Assembly (NCBI GenBank): GCA_033977085.1
Contig: CP138906.1
Location: 3,782,001-3,846,000 of the forward strand
From: Apirhabdus apintestini
Lineage (GTDB): Bacteria > Pseudomonadota > Gammaproteobacteria > Enterobacterales > Enterobacteriaceae
Reading direction: 5' to 3'
DNA: 64,000 nt
Shown here: positions 1 to 10,532 of the stretch, one piece after another
Layout: each line of letters begins with the position of its first letter
Numbering within the stretch: position 1 is the first letter of the stretch
The notes under the pieces: model-generated
Told to the model about the DNA's origin: nothing
The model's database searches: none
What the model saw: the letters and a program-made list of their open reading frames with translations, nothing else
Program-made: the position numbers and the translations under genes

Positions 1-572
1 GCGACACGCCGCCTGCATTAACGCATCCCCGACGCCGCGACCGGCCAGCAGACCTATCCGGGCGTCGTTATCATTAACCTGCCGCAGTGTAACAAAACCT
101 CGCAGCGCTCCGCCTTCACGTAACACCAGGCAGATATCGTCAAACGTTCCCTTCACCGCATTCTCCACCCAGCGCGAATAAAAACGCGCGCTGGCGCCAG
201 GCGTGTACCAGGGGCACGGAAACGACTGTACTGAAACACTGCGTCCGCCATTGAGCGCAGTGGTGGAATATCCAACTCCGTCGCTGCGGTCAGCCCAGCG
301 TCTACATAGTTCTGAGTCAGAGGAAGACTAAGATTTACCTCGCCGTCAACCAGGCGAAAACCCTGTGCCTGAAGCACATCCAGATGCGAATCATCAGCGG
401 CGTTTACCTTTGCCTGAATCCGGTCAAAAGCCTGGAGCTGCGCCTCTGTCAGAGGGCCTGCGCTCGCTGAGAAATTCACGCGTGCAGTACGCAGGCCAAA
501 GAATCCGCTTTCCCACTCAAGATGCAGCAGATCCGCGCACAAAACGGGGGTCGACGACAAACTCAACGCCAT
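1..572 (-). CDS. wecD: dTDP-fucosamine acetyltransferase WecD (partial, frameshifted)
   Basis: This is the acetyltransferase that converts TDP-4-amino-4,6-dideoxygalactose to TDP-Fuc4NAc for enterobacterial common antigen (ECA) synthesis in the cytoplasm. The N-terminal 120 residues align with E. coli WecD (WESGFFG, RIQAKV, GFRLVDGEVNLSLPL, SRFRAP). The frame breaks near 212 in a CCCC run next to a CCTGG site. One added C restores the RAPWY reading, and the other frame then continues as a GNAT-type domain (DARIGLLAGRGVG) to the window edge, where the 3' end is missing. The ATG overlaps the wecC stop codon. In E. coli rffG and rffH lie between wecC and wecD; here they are absent. Identity is well supported; the frameshift is probably a sequencing error. 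Confidence 0.85.
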
Positions 573-1825
573 ACGCCCCGGGTGTCAACTATCCACGGCT
601 GAAGAATATTCCCGGCGTCGATCGCCTTAAACGCGCGGTGATCGACCAGCATTACCAGTACATCAGCGCGCGCCAGCGCGGCGGAGATATCAACCAATTC
701 ACAGCGCGGCGCAAGCGTTGGGGGCAGCGTATGGATATTGGGTTCAACCGCCAGCAGCGCGCCGGCGTGCCATTCAGCCAGGGCGTTGACAATCGTCATC
801 GACGGGCTTTCCCGTAAGTCATCAATATCGGGCTTGAACGCCAGTCCAAAACAGGCAATCGTTATCTCACTGGCGCGGCGGTGCGTTTCTGACAGGCAGT
901 CGGCAACCGCCGCTTTAACCTGCTGAACGACCCAGTCAGGTTTAGCATCGTTCACTTCACGCGCCGTGCGGATTAACCGCGCTTCTTCAGGGCTTTGTGC
1001 CACAATAAACCACGGATCGACGGCGATACAGTGTCCGCCTACGCCTGGCCCTGGCTGCAATATATTGACGCGCGGATGGCGATTTGCCAGACGAATCAAC
1101 TCCCAGACGTCAATGCCTTTATCCGCGCAGATAAGCGATAATTCATTGGCAAATGCAATATTCACGTCGCGAAAGCTATTTTCTGTCAATTTACACATTT
1201 CCGCCGTTCGCGCGGTAGTCTCGATACATTCACCTTTTAAGAACAGGCGATAAAGGTCGCTGGCGCGCGCAGAACAAGTGGGCGTTAATCCGCCAATAAC
1301 GCGATCGTTGGCAACCAGTTCCGCCATAATCTTCCCAGGCAGTACCCGCTCAGGGCAGTAGGCGATATTTACATCTGCCTGCTCGCCCGCCTGCTGCGGA
1401 AAAGTGAGATCCGGGCGAAGTTTCGCGAGCCACTGCGCAACCTGCTCAGTCGTGCCCACCGGCGACGTCGATTCAATGATAACCAGCGCGCCTTTGGTTA
1501 ACACCGGAGCAATAGACTCTGCGGCCGCCTGAACATAGACCATATCGGGCTCATGCCCGTCTTTAAAAGGCGTCGGTACCGCAATGAGGTAAGCGTCTGC
1601 CGCCACTGGTATCGTTCGCGCGCTGAGCCAGCCTCCCTGTACGGCATTTTTTACCGCCGTATCCAGTTCGGGTTCAACAATGTGGATTTCACCGCGATTG
1701 ATGGTATTTACGGTTTCTACATTTATATCAATCCCCACGACGCGCCTGCGCCGTGAGGCAAAGGCCGCCGCGGTCGGCAAGCCTATATATCCCAGGCCAA
1801 TCACTGAGATAGTGTCAAAACTCAT
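563..1825 (-). CDS. wecC: UDP-N-acetyl-D-mannosamine dehydrogenase WecC
   Basis: It oxidises UDP-ManNAc to UDP-ManNAcA in two NAD-dependent steps, supplying the second sugar of the ECA repeat. The 420-residue frame is intact and of normal length. It has the N-terminal Rossmann motif GLGYIG (residues 10-15), the central helix segment LTENSFRDVNIAFANE, and the catalytic-cysteine motif GPGVGGHCIAVDPWF around residue 260. The start overlaps the wecB stop by four bases (ATGA), which indicates translational coupling. The C-terminal third is clearly more diverged from E. coli than the core, one of several signs that this is not Escherichia or Salmonella itself. Confidence 0.96.
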   Translation of the reverse strand: MSFDTISVIGLGYIGLPTAAAFASRRRRVVGIDINVETVNTINRGEIHIVEPELDTAVKNAVQGGWLSARTIPVAADAYLIAVPTPFKDGHEPDMVYVQAAAESIAPVLTKGALVIIESTSPVGTTEQVAQWLAKLRPDLTFPQQAGEQADVNIAYCPERVLPGKIMAELVANDRVIGGLTPTCSARASDLYRLFLKGECIETTARTAEMCKLTENSFRDVNIAFANELSLICADKGIDVWELIRLANRHPRVNILQPGPGVGGHCIAVDPWFIVAQSPEEARLIRTAREVNDAKPDWVVQQVKAAVADCLSETHRRASEITIACFGLAFKPDIDDLRESPSMTIVNALAEWHAGALLAVEPNIHTLPPTLAPRCELVDISAALARADVLVMLVDHRAFKAIDAGNILQPWIVDTRGVWR

Positions 1826-2952
1826 AGTGTCGTCCGATTATTTTTCAACGCTGCAATAATGCGCGCAGAGGCTTTTCCATCGCCATAGGGGTTATGTGCC
1901 TGGCTCATGGCCTGGTAGGCATGCTTATCGTGTAGCAGCCGGGTAACTTCTTCAACGATGGTGTGAGTATTTGTCCCTACTAAACGCACTGTTCCTGCTT
2001 CTACTGCTTCCGGGCGCTCTGTAGTATCGCGCATCACCAGTACCGGCTTACCTAATGATGGCGCTTCTTCCTGAATGCCGCCTGAATCGGTCAAAATCAT
2101 CCAGGCGTGGTTCATGAGCCATACAAAGGGACGGTAATCCTGAGGCGCAATCAGAATGACGTTTTCAACATGGCTCAGAATGCGATTCACCGGCTCACTA
2201 ACATTCGGGTTCAGATGTACCGGATAGACAATCTGTACGTCCGGGTTTTCAGCGGCTATCTGCGCCAGCGCCTGACAGATATGTTCAAACCCACTGCCAA
2301 AACTTTCCCGGCGATGCCCCGTCACCGGGATCATTTTTTTATCGGCCTGCAGGAATGGATAGCGAGCGCGCAGCGCCTGACTTTCGTCTTCATTGTTAAG
2401 AATACGATCGCGCATCGACAGCAAAGCATCGACCACGGTATTGCCGGTCACGAAAATCTTCTCCGGAGCGATATTTTCGCGCAGCAGATTCTGTCGGGAG
2501 GTTTCCGTTGGGGCAAAGTGAAAACGGGCAAGATGTCCCGTCAGCGTTCTGTTGGCCTCTTCAGGCCATGGAGAATAGAGATCGCCAGTGCGCAATCCCG
2601 CCTCAACGTGCCCCACCGCGATACGCTGATAAAAGGCTGCAAGGCTGGTCGCAATGGTAGTAGTAGTATCACCATGCACCAGCACCACATCCGGACGGAA
2701 AGATTCCAGCACGGGTTTTAAGCCTTCAAGAATCCGGCACGTAATTTCCGTCAACCCCTGTCCGGGACTCATAATATTCAGGTCATAGTCAGGCTTAATA
2801 GAAAACAGATCCAGCACCTGATCTAACATTTCACGATGCTGGGCCGTGACACAAACTTTAGCTTCAAATGCAGGATCGGCCGCCAGCGCATGAACCAGCG
2901 GCGCCATTTTTATAGCCTCAGGACGTGTACCAAAAACGGTTAACACTTTCAC
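1822..2952 (-). CDS. wecB: UDP-N-acetylglucosamine 2-epimerase WecB
   Basis: This non-hydrolysing epimerase interconverts UDP-GlcNAc and UDP-ManNAc, the first committed step towards ManNAcA in ECA synthesis. The frame is intact (376 residues, as in E. coli). It opens with FGTRPEAIKMAPLV and carries the family signatures VHGDTTT, HVEAGLRT and the C-terminal LTDSGGIQEEAPSLGKPVLVMR. It sits between wzzE and wecC in the same minus-strand operon. Confidence 0.96.
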   Translation of the reverse strand: MKVLTVFGTRPEAIKMAPLVHALAADPAFEAKVCVTAQHREMLDQVLDLFSIKPDYDLNIMSPGQGLTEITCRILEGLKPVLESFRPDVVLVHGDTTTTIATSLAAFYQRIAVGHVEAGLRTGDLYSPWPEEANRTLTGHLARFHFAPTETSRQNLLRENIAPEKIFVTGNTVVDALLSMRDRILNNEDESQALRARYPFLQADKKMIPVTGHRRESFGSGFEHICQALAQIAAENPDVQIVYPVHLNPNVSEPVNRILSHVENVILIAPQDYRPFVWLMNHAWMILTDSGGIQEEAPSLGKPVLVMRDTTERPEAVEAGTVRLVGTNTHTIVEEVTRLLHDKHAYQAMSQAHNPYGDGKASARIIAALKNNRTTL

Positions 2953-3012
2953 AGTTATCTACCTCAAATTATCCTGTGGGGTAGTCGCCCTGCTCCCGCC
3001 ACAGAGAGTGAT

Positions 3013-4064
3013 TCAACGACGCGGGCGACGACGGACCAGCGCAATTCCTGCACCGATCAGCGCGCCGACGCATCCCCACATAATCAGCAGGAATGCGCGA
3101 CGCGGACTGTCTCTTTTTACAGGTTCTTCCGGAGTGCGTAGATAACGATAGGTCTGAAAACGCGGCTCCAGCGTCGGCCCGACATCGAGCGTCGCCAGCA
3201 TCGCTTTATTTTGATCGTAATCGACATCGTAAGAAGGGCCGATCGCCTGTAAGTTTTCCAGGCGAGCCTGCAGCATGGCACGTCCCAGCATAAACATCTC
3301 TGATTCAGGTAGCTCGTTTGCGGGCACGTCTGCCTCGCTGCGCGCAATATTATGCTGCTCAGCGATGGTCAACGCCTGCTGCAGGCTGTGCAGGCGGCGC
3401 TTGTATAGCGCCTGTGCCACGGCTTCCTGACGCTTAACCTGCGCTTTTAACTGAATATTTCGCGCAGCCCATGCCCCTTTTAGTTCATCGTTAAGGTGGC
3501 GTGAAGCGCGTTCGCTGGCGAATGCAACATACTGGCGCAACAGATTATTCGCGTCTGCCGAGGTTTCGGCGATGAGCTTCACGCTATCATTCAAGTTACG
3601 CGTGATATCCCCGGCCGTGAACTGAATATTGTCTATCAGCTCATCCAGCGTCGCCGCGTCGGCTTTACTGTTCCCGACCTGGCGCTGACGGTAATAATCA
3701 GTTTGCAGCCAGAACTCGCGGCGGGTATCCCATGAAGAGAGCTGCATGATGAGCTCTTTGTAAGCTTCATCCATCACGGAAGGCAGCTCCAATGGGTAAC
3801 GGGCCGCCATTCACGTTGAGATTACGCAGAAACTGCTGCTGCGAATAGTATCCGCCCAGCATATTAACGGTCGGCCTATCAGTAATCGCAGTCGAGCCCA
3901 CTCCTGGCGTGCAAAAACGCATACACCATGACGAGAATGGCAAAAATTACCGCACAGCCGATAATCCAGAACTTACCGCGCCATAGCGTATAAAACAGTC
4001 CGCGAATATCCAGCTCATTCTCTTCAACACCCGCGCGGCTGTTTACGGATACCTGTTGTTTCAT
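3013..4064 (-). CDS. wzzE: ECA polysaccharide chain-length modulator WzzE (frameshifted)
   Basis: WzzE is an inner-membrane polysaccharide co-polymerase that sets ECA chain length. The N-terminal part shows a cytoplasmic tail and a first transmembrane helix (GKFWIIGCAVIFAILVMVYA, about residues 30-50). The second part carries the long periplasmic coiled region (SWDTRREFWLQTDYY, ANNLLRQYVAFAS, HLNDELKGAWAARN) and ends with a second membrane helix and a basic tail (ALVRRRPRR). The frame is lost near 3895 and regained near 3805, within one readable gene, so I annotate a single CDS. It lies between wecA and wecB. Confidence 0.9.
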
Positions 4065-4079
4065 GACATCCCCTGTATT

Positions 4080-5179
4080 TTATTTAATCAGGTCCGGGCT
4101 GCTTTCTCTGCGCCGCATCCGGCGTTTTATGCGTTTTACAAAACGCGCGACTTTCCAGGCTCTCTTAATGCAATAGCCATAGAGCATGAATGCCAGTAAA
4201 AACAGAACCAACATCGCCCATTCAGGAATGATATGCAGGTATTCAGATATCACACCGATTGCAGCCAGTAGCGCGGCAGATAGCGTAATCAATACGAATG
4301 CCTGTCGTGAGGTAAATCCCGCCCGCATAATTAAATGGTGAATATGCTGCCTGTCGGCCGAAAAAGGACTCATCCCTTTACGCAAACGACGATACATGAT
4401 GGCGACCATATCCATAAGAGGAATGGCGATAATCCATAGCGCAGTCACCGGGCTTATAGGATGACGTTTTCCCTGGGTTGTCTCCAGTAAAATCCAGATG
4501 ACCGTAAACCCTATCAGCGTGCTACCTGCATCGCCCATAAATACTTTATAGCGCCGCCCGAGGATGCCCAGATTGAGTAAAATATAAGGAAGAATGGCGG
4601 CAATCATAGCAAAGCACCACATGGCGAGGCTAACCTGACCGTCAAACCATAAGATAATCCCCATTGCGGCAAACGACACGCAGGAAAGACCACCCAGTAG
4701 CCCATCAATGCCGTCAACCATGTTAAAAGCATTGATCGCCGCCCATACGGCAAACAGCGTTAAAAAATAACCGAACGGCCCGAGCACCGAGCCCCAGGAA
4801 CCAAAAATATGGCCCAGGCTACTTAGATAAAGTTTGCCGACGACCATCATGACAATGCCAATCGTGGCCTGGATAGTCGCTCGTATTTTCACGCTGATGT
4901 CATAGCGATCGTCCAGTGCGCCGATAAAGACGAGCACACCGGCACGAGCTCAGGTACAGCGCAGCATGAGGAATATAATAATCAGCGAGGAGGAAGGTAA
5001 AGCATATCCCCGCGTAAACGGAAATGCCGCCAACAAGCGGGATGACGCCCTGGTGACGTTTGCGAAAGTTCGGCCGGTCAACAAGACCTATCTTTTTAGC
5101 AGCCTTGCGGGCAAAAAAAGGAAGACGGTTGTGAACAAAAAATACTGATTAACTCAGTACTAGCGGAGATAAAATTCAC
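4080..5179 (-). CDS. wecA: Undecaprenyl-phosphate GlcNAc-1-phosphate transferase WecA (frameshifted N-terminus)
   Basis: This polytopic membrane enzyme attaches GlcNAc-1-P to undecaprenyl phosphate, the first step of ECA and of many O antigens. The long frame begins at LVFIGALDDR and contains the family motifs NAFNMVDGIDGL, GDAGSTLIGF and the cytoplasmic HIHH loop (DRQHIHHLIMRAGF), and ends in a basic tail. The first about 80 residues are readable only by restoring one base in each of two T runs and removing one near 4945. They then read ISIF..FARK, GLVDRPNFRKRHQG, LVGGISVYAG. I place the start at a GTG (5179) matching the E. coli GTG start. Confidence 0.9.
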
Positions 5180-5375
5180 AATGAGCGCTCTCTGCAAAAT
5201 GTACGTTCAGCGCCAGTACAACCACCAGTCTCCATATTATGCCGGAAACGCATCGGTGAGGCTGAACAAACGGCGTATTATTCAACTATGACTGAGCGAT
5301 TTATACCCTGCCAAAAGTGTCATCCATGGAAACACGACAAATATAGCAGTGACGGCACGGTCGTATAAAGAGGAA

Positions 5376-5406
5376 AAGAAAAACGCCACGTTAAAACGTG
5401 GCGCTC
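5376..5406 (-). terminator. Rho-independent terminator of rho
   Basis: On the minus strand, just after the rho stop codon, the sequence GCGCCACG-TTTTAA-CGTGGCG is followed by TTTTTC. This is a G/C-rich hairpin with a short loop and a T tract. It separates rho from wecA. Confidence 0.8.
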
Positions 5407-5422
5407 CCCGAGTTTCCTGCAA

Positions 5423-6681
5423 TTACGAACGCTTCATCATGTCAAAAAATTCATCATTGGTTTTGGTCATAGCCAGTTTGCCAATTAAGAATTCCATTGC
5501 GTCAATCTCGCCCATTGGATGGATGATTTTGCGCAGGATCCACATTTTTTGCAGTTCTTCAGGCGTAGTGAGCAACTCTTCTTTACGCGTACCGGAACGG
5601 TTGTAATCAATCGCCGGGAAGACGCGTTTTTCTGCGATTTTGCGGGAAAGGTGCAATTCCATATTACCGGTACCTTTAAACTCTTCGTAGATGACTTCAT
5701 CCATTTTAGAGCCAGTATCGATAAGCGCGGTTGCGATAATTGTCAGACTGCCGCCTTCTTCTACGTTACGCGCGGCACCAAAGAAACGCTTCGGACGGTG
5801 TAGCGCATTTGCGTCAACCCCGCCGGTCAGCACTTTACCGGAGGCCGGAACGACCGTGTTATAAGCACGTGCCAGGCGAGTAATAGAGTCGAGCAGGATA
5901 ATAACGTCTTTTTATGCTCAACCAGTCGCTTCGCTTTTTCGATGACCATTTCCGCGACCTGCACGTGGCGGGAGGCTGGCTCATCAAAGGTAGACGCGAC
6001 AACTTCGCCCTTCACCAAACGCTGCATCTCAGTAACTTCTTCCGGGCGTTCGTCAATTAGCAGCACCATCAGCACACAGTCCGGGTGATTGTAGGCGATA
6101 CTCTGGGCGATATTCTGCAGCAGCATCGTTTTACCGGCTTTCGGCGGTGCAACGATCAAACCACGCTGCCCGCGCCCTATTGGCGATGCCAAATCCAGCA
6201 CGCGAGCGGTTAAGTCTTCGGTAGATCCGTTGCCGCGCTCCATACGCAAACGTGAGTTTGCATGCAGCGGCGTTAAGTTTTCAAACAGGATTTTGCTGCG
6301 CGCATTTTCCGGTTTGTCGTAGTTAACTTCATTAACTTTTAGCAGCGCAAAGTAACGCTCGCCCTCTTTCGGCGGACGAATTTTCCCGGCAATGGTATCA
6401 CCAGTACGTAAGTTGAAGCGGCGAATTTGGCTGGGAGAAACGTAGATATCATCGGGACCGGCGAGGTAGGAGCTGTCTGCAGAGCGGAGGAAACCAAATC
6501 CATCCTGTAATATCTCCAGCACGCCATCGCCAAAAATATCTTCGCCGCTTTTGGCATGCTGTTTCAGGATGGCGAAAATAATATCCTGTTTGCGCATACG
6601 GGCCAGGTTTTCCAGACCCATGCTTTCGCCGAGAGTAATTAGCTCAGAAACCGGCGTATTTTTTAATTCGGTAAGATTCAT
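5423..6681 (-). CDS. rho: Transcription termination factor Rho (one frameshift)
   Basis: Rho is the hexameric RNA helicase that ends transcription at Rho-dependent sites. The two frames together give the full 419 residues. They include the N-terminal domain (MNLTELKNTPVSELI), the cold-shock-like RNA-binding domain (DGFGFLRSADSSYLAGPDDIYVSPSQI), Walker A (APPKAGKTM), and the Q and R loops in the C-terminal part. The break is at about 5914, where CATAAAAAGACG on the coding strand needs a sixth A to read HKKDV. Rho is essential in most enterobacteria, so this is best explained as a homopolymer under-call. Confidence 0.95.
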
Positions 6682-6741
6682 AATGGTGGGTTCTTAAACT
6701 CGGGGTAAATCTCGAACTATTATGTGAACGGTATGGCAGGA

Positions 6742-6873
6742 TCATCCATGCCTGTTAATGGCCATCACCCCGTGTCCGATTGCGATCTGGTCACAGAAAC
6801 GCTCAGAGCTGGAACGACAAAACGGATTGGGTAACAGGCCCGAAATCGACTTACTTTCCTCTGCACACGACAT
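6742..6873 (-). CDS. rhoL: Possible rho leader peptide RhoL
   Basis: This 43-codon ORF lies 60 bp upstream of rho, the position of rhoL in E. coli and Salmonella. It contains the stretch ISGLLPNPFCRSSS, which resembles ISGSSLNPSCRFSS of the known leader peptide; the rest is not conserved. No strong ribosome binding site precedes the ATG. In relatives the rho leader mediates autogenous Rho-dependent attenuation. The remaining DNA between trxA and rho (6874-7029) shows nothing else I recognise. Confidence 0.4.
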   Translation of the reverse strand: MSCAEESKSISGLLPNPFCRSSSERFCDQIAIGHGVMAINRHG

Positions 6874-7029
6874 TAGTAAGGCACTGTCTGTACGGAAACT
6901 TCGGGTATAACAAGATTTAAACTATAAGGTAAGTTCAAAATGCAGTTAGGCTAAGTTAGCATGACTGACGCCGGGCGTCCAGCAGTCTGGAGAAATTTTA
7001 GACCACGCACGCACCGGCATCCGATTATT

Positions 7030-7360
7030 TTACGCCAGGTTAGCATCCAGGAATTCTTTCGGCTCGTCCTTTGGACAGCGCCCCGACTTTCGTTGCCGCC
7101 ACTTCGCCGCCTTTAAACAGCAGTAGCGTAGGGATACCGCGGATACCATATTTCGGCGCAGTGCCCGGATTTTGATCGATATTCAACTTAGCGACGGTCA
7201 ATTTGCCTTCATATTCCACTGCGATTTCATCAAGAATTGGGGCAATCATTTTGCACGGACCACACCATTCGGCCCAGAAGTCGACCAGAACTAGTCCTTC
7301 TGCCTTAAGTACATCCGTGTCAAAACTGTCGTCTGTCAGGTGAATAATTTTATCGCTCAT
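7030..7360 (-). CDS. trxA: Thioredoxin 1 (C-terminal frameshift)
   Basis: This is the cytoplasmic disulfide reductase. The sequence follows MSDKIIHLTDDSF, has the active site WAEWCGPCKM and the conserved cis-proline segment GIRGIPTLLLFK. The frame breaks at about 7075, eleven codons from the end; in the neighbouring frame it reads KEFLDANLA and stops at 7030, the normal C-terminus. I chose the ATG at 7360, preceded by GGAGTTAAGT, over an upstream in-frame ATG. The error site is at a diverged GAGCTG-like sequence, not at a homopolymer. Confidence 0.93.
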
Positions 7361-7575
7361 ACTTAACTCCACAGGATTATGCCCGGCTTATTGGTGTAAA
7401 TTTAGGCTGTTAATTATAAATACGGTACGCTGTTCACCCCACGCTCATCGCACCACAAAGGCGATGCCGATCCGACAAAGCGTAAGGAAAGCACAGCCTC
7501 ACCAACATTTAGGTTGACTTTATTTCAACGGATACGCTTTCGTAAAGCAATAATAAGCTGATATTCTACCACACT

Positions 7576-8838
7576 ATGAGCAAAACACATTTAACAGAAC
7601 AGAAGTTTTCCGACTTCGCCCTGCACCCTAAAGTAGTTGAAGCCCTTGAAAAGAAAGGGTTTTATAACTGCACCCCAATCCAGTCGCTGGCGCTGCCTTT
7701 AACGCTAGCGGGCCGGGATGTGGCAGGGCAGGCGCAAACCGGTACCGGTAAAACGATGGCGTTTCTGACGTCCACGTTCCACTATTTACTCTCCCATCCG
7801 GCGCCTGAGGGACGTCAAATCAATCAGCCACGCGCGCTGATCATGGCGCCGACGCGTGAGCTGGCGGTGCAAATTCACTCAGATGCAGAACCTCTGGCGC
7901 AGGCCACAGGACTCAAACTCGGCCTTGCCTACGGCGGCGATGGCTATGATAAGCAGTTAAAAGTGCTGGAAAAAGGTGTCGACATACTGGTCGGTACCAC
8001 CGGGCGCCTCATTGACTACGCCAAACAAAATCACATCAATCTGAACGCAATCCAGGTGGTGGTTCTTGATGAAGCCGATCGTATGTACGATCTTGGGTTT
8101 ATTAAAGATATCCGCTGGTTATTTCGCCGCATGCCTCCGGCCACTGAACGTTTAAACATGCTGTTTTCCGCCACGCTCTCTTATCGGGTACGCGAACTGG
8201 CTTTTGAGCAAATGAATAACGCGGAATACGTTGAAGTAGAACCGGAACAAAAGACCGGGCATCGCATTAAAGAAGAACTTTTCTATCCGTCAAACGTAGA
8301 AAAAATGCGCCTGCTGCAAACGCTGATTGAAGAAGAATGGCCGGATCGCGCGATTATTTTCGCCAATACAAAACATCGCTGCGAAGATATCTGGGGGCAC
8401 CTGGCGGCCGACGGACATCGTGTCGGATTGCTCACCGGCGACGTACCGCAGAAAAAACGCCTGCGCATTCTGGATGAGTTCACCAATGGCTCGCTGGACA
8501 TTCTGGTTGCCACCGATGTCGCCGCGCGCGGCCTGCATATTCCGGCCGTAACACACGTATTTAATTACGACCTCCCGGATGACTGTGAAGACTATGTCCA
8601 CCGTATTGGTCGTACCGGACGCGCTGGTGCCAGCGGTCATTCTATTAGTCTCGCCTGTGAGGAATATGCGCTTAATTTACCCGCGATTGAAAGCTACATT
8701 GGCCATATGATCCCGGTCAGTAAATATAATCCGGATGCGCTTATGAATGAATTGCCACCGCCAAAACGGCTTACGCGCCCTCGCTCCGGTAATGGCCCGC
8801 GTCGCAATACTTCCCGCAACCGTCGCCGCTCAGGTTAA
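7576..8838 (+). CDS. rhlB: ATP-dependent RNA helicase RhlB
   Basis: This is the DEAD-box helicase of the RNA degradosome, which unwinds structured mRNA for RNase E and PNPase. The intact frame has 420 residues. In order it shows the Q motif (FSDFALHPKVVEAL), Walker A (AQTGTGKT), PTRELAVQ, DEAD box (VLDEADRMYDLGF), SAT (LFSATLSYR), and motif VI (HRIGRTGRAG). It ends in an arginine-rich tail (GPRRNTSRNRRRSG) for RNA and RNase E contact. It is divergent from trxA and followed by gppA after 5 bp. Confidence 0.97.
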   Translation: MSKTHLTEQKFSDFALHPKVVEALEKKGFYNCTPIQSLALPLTLAGRDVAGQAQTGTGKTMAFLTSTFHYLLSHPAPEGRQINQPRALIMAPTRELAVQIHSDAEPLAQATGLKLGLAYGGDGYDKQLKVLEKGVDILVGTTGRLIDYAKQNHINLNAIQVVVLDEADRMYDLGFIKDIRWLFRRMPPATERLNMLFSATLSYRVRELAFEQMNNAEYVEVEPEQKTGHRIKEELFYPSNVEKMRLLQTLIEEEWPDRAIIFANTKHRCEDIWGHLAADGHRVGLLTGDVPQKKRLRILDEFTNGSLDILVATDVAARGLHIPAVTHVFNYDLPDDCEDYVHRIGRTGRAGASGHSISLACEEYALNLPAIESYIGHMIPVSKYNPDALMNELPPPKRLTRPRSGNGPRRNTSRNRRRSG

Positions 8839-8843
8839 CTGAT

Positions 8844-10340
8844 ATGCTAAGCGCCTCATCGCTATACGCCGCTATCGATTTGGGATCCAATAGCTTCCAT
8901 ATGTTAGTTGTGCGTGAGGTCGCTGGCAGCATTCAGACCGTGGCTCGTATTAAGCGTAAAGTCAGGCTCGCCGCCGGGCTGACTGAAGACGAAATACTCT
9001 CCGATGAAGCCATGACGCGCGGCTGGCAATGTCTGCAGCTATTTGCAGAACAACTGCAGGACATTCCCACAGACAGTGTCCGCGTTGTTGCTACCGCAAC
9101 GCTGCGGCTGGCAAAAAATGCAGACGCGTTTCTGGAAAAGGCTCAGCAAATTTTGGGCATTACAATAAATGTCATTAGCGGAGAAGAAGAAGCGCGGCTG
9201 ATTTATCAGGGCGTTGCACATACTACCGGCGGCCCGGATAGCCGCCTGGTTGTTGATATCGGCGGCGGCAGTACCGAGCTGGTAACCGGCAGCGGCGCGC
9301 AGGCTACAGAACTTTTTAGTTTATCGATGGGATGCGTCACGTGGCTGGAGCGCTATTTTGGCGATCGAAATTTGATTGAGGAAAATTTCCACCGCGCCGA
9401 AAACGCCGCGCGCATGATTATCCGCCCTGCCGCATCTACGCTACGAGCGCGCGGATGGCATATCTGCGTCGGCGCCTCTGGCACCGTTCAGGCACTGCAG
9501 GAAATCATGGTTGCTCAGGGCATGGACGAGCGAATAACTCTTGCCAAACTGCAGCAACTCAAACAGCGTGCGATTCAGTGCGGCAGACTCGAAGAGCTGG
9601 ATATCGATGGCCTGACCCTGGAACGGGCGCTGGTTTTCCCAAGCGGTCTCTCCATTTTGATAGCGCTATTTCAGGAACTGAGCATTGACAGTATGACGCT
9701 GGCAGGCGGCGCCCTGCGTGAAGGCCTGATCTACGGAATGCTACATCTCACCGGCGATCGGGATATTCGCAGCCGCACGCTTAACAATATTCAGCGCCGC
9801 TTTGCAATTGATGCAGGCCAGGCACAGCGCGTAGCGCGCCTGGTACGCAATTTTATTCGTCAGGTAAATGGCGACTGGGCGCTGGATGAACAATGTTGCG
9901 AAATAGTGGAAAGCGCCTGTCAGATCCACGAAATAGGCCTGAGCGTCGATTTTAAATTTGCTCCACAGCACGCCGCTTACTTAGTTCGCCATCTCGACCT
10001 TCCAGGCTTCACGCCCGCACAAAAGAAACTCCTGGCGATACTGCTGCAGAATCAAAGTAACAGCATCGACCTACCGCTATTAAGTCAACAAAATGCCGTA
10101 ACTTCGCACACCGCTGAGCATATGTGCCGTTTACTACGCCTGGCGATTATTTTTGCCAGCCGCCGCCACGACGACGCACTCCCGGAAATGCATCTGCGCG
10201 CGCGTAAAGAGAACAATACGCTGACTCTCACGCTGCCGACTGGATGGCTGGGAGCGCACCCGTTACGCGCAGAGCTTCTTGAGCAGGAACGGCGCTGGCA
10301 AAGCTATGCGCACTGGACGCTGGAAATTATTCAGGCTTAG
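8844..10340 (+). CDS. gppA: Guanosine-5'-triphosphate,3'-diphosphate pyrophosphatase GppA
   Basis: GppA converts pppGpp to ppGpp in the stringent response and can act as an exopolyphosphatase. The frame is intact (498 residues; E. coli 494). The actin-like fold is marked by AAIDLGSNSFHML near the N-terminus, SGEEEARLIYQGV, the phosphate loop DIGGGSTELV and ASGTVQALQE; the C-terminal half is the HD-like helical domain. It follows rhlB so closely that the two are probably co-transcribed. Confidence 0.97.
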   Translation: MLSASSLYAAIDLGSNSFHMLVVREVAGSIQTVARIKRKVRLAAGLTEDEILSDEAMTRGWQCLQLFAEQLQDIPTDSVRVVATATLRLAKNADAFLEKAQQILGITINVISGEEEARLIYQGVAHTTGGPDSRLVVDIGGGSTELVTGSGAQATELFSLSMGCVTWLERYFGDRNLIEENFHRAENAARMIIRPAASTLRARGWHICVGASGTVQALQEIMVAQGMDERITLAKLQQLKQRAIQCGRLEELDIDGLTLERALVFPSGLSILIALFQELSIDSMTLAGGALREGLIYGMLHLTGDRDIRSRTLNNIQRRFAIDAGQAQRVARLVRNFIRQVNGDWALDEQCCEIVESACQIHEIGLSVDFKFAPQHAAYLVRHLDLPGFTPAQKKLLAILLQNQSNSIDLPLLSQQNAVTSHTAEHMCRLLRLAIIFASRRHDDALPEMHLRARKENNTLTLTLPTGWLGAHPLRAELLEQERRWQSYAHWTLEIIQA

Positions 10341-10532
10341 CCCTATAAGGCGGTAAGTGAATCTGGCTAGCTTATCGATAACGAATATTATAGTCAGGCG
10401 CAGAAGATAACGATTTCTCATACAGATAGCGCCATGGCAGATAGCGTACAGAGAATCACGTTATTACCTGCGCCAACGTGTAGTCCATGCAAACCGATAT
10501 AAAAATCAGCCGGATTCCCGATCCTATTAGCG

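Noticed and set aside
365..817. 150-codon plus-strand ORF opposite wecC/wecD
   Set aside because: It is a shadow of the two real minus-strand genes, with no ribosome binding site or family similarity.
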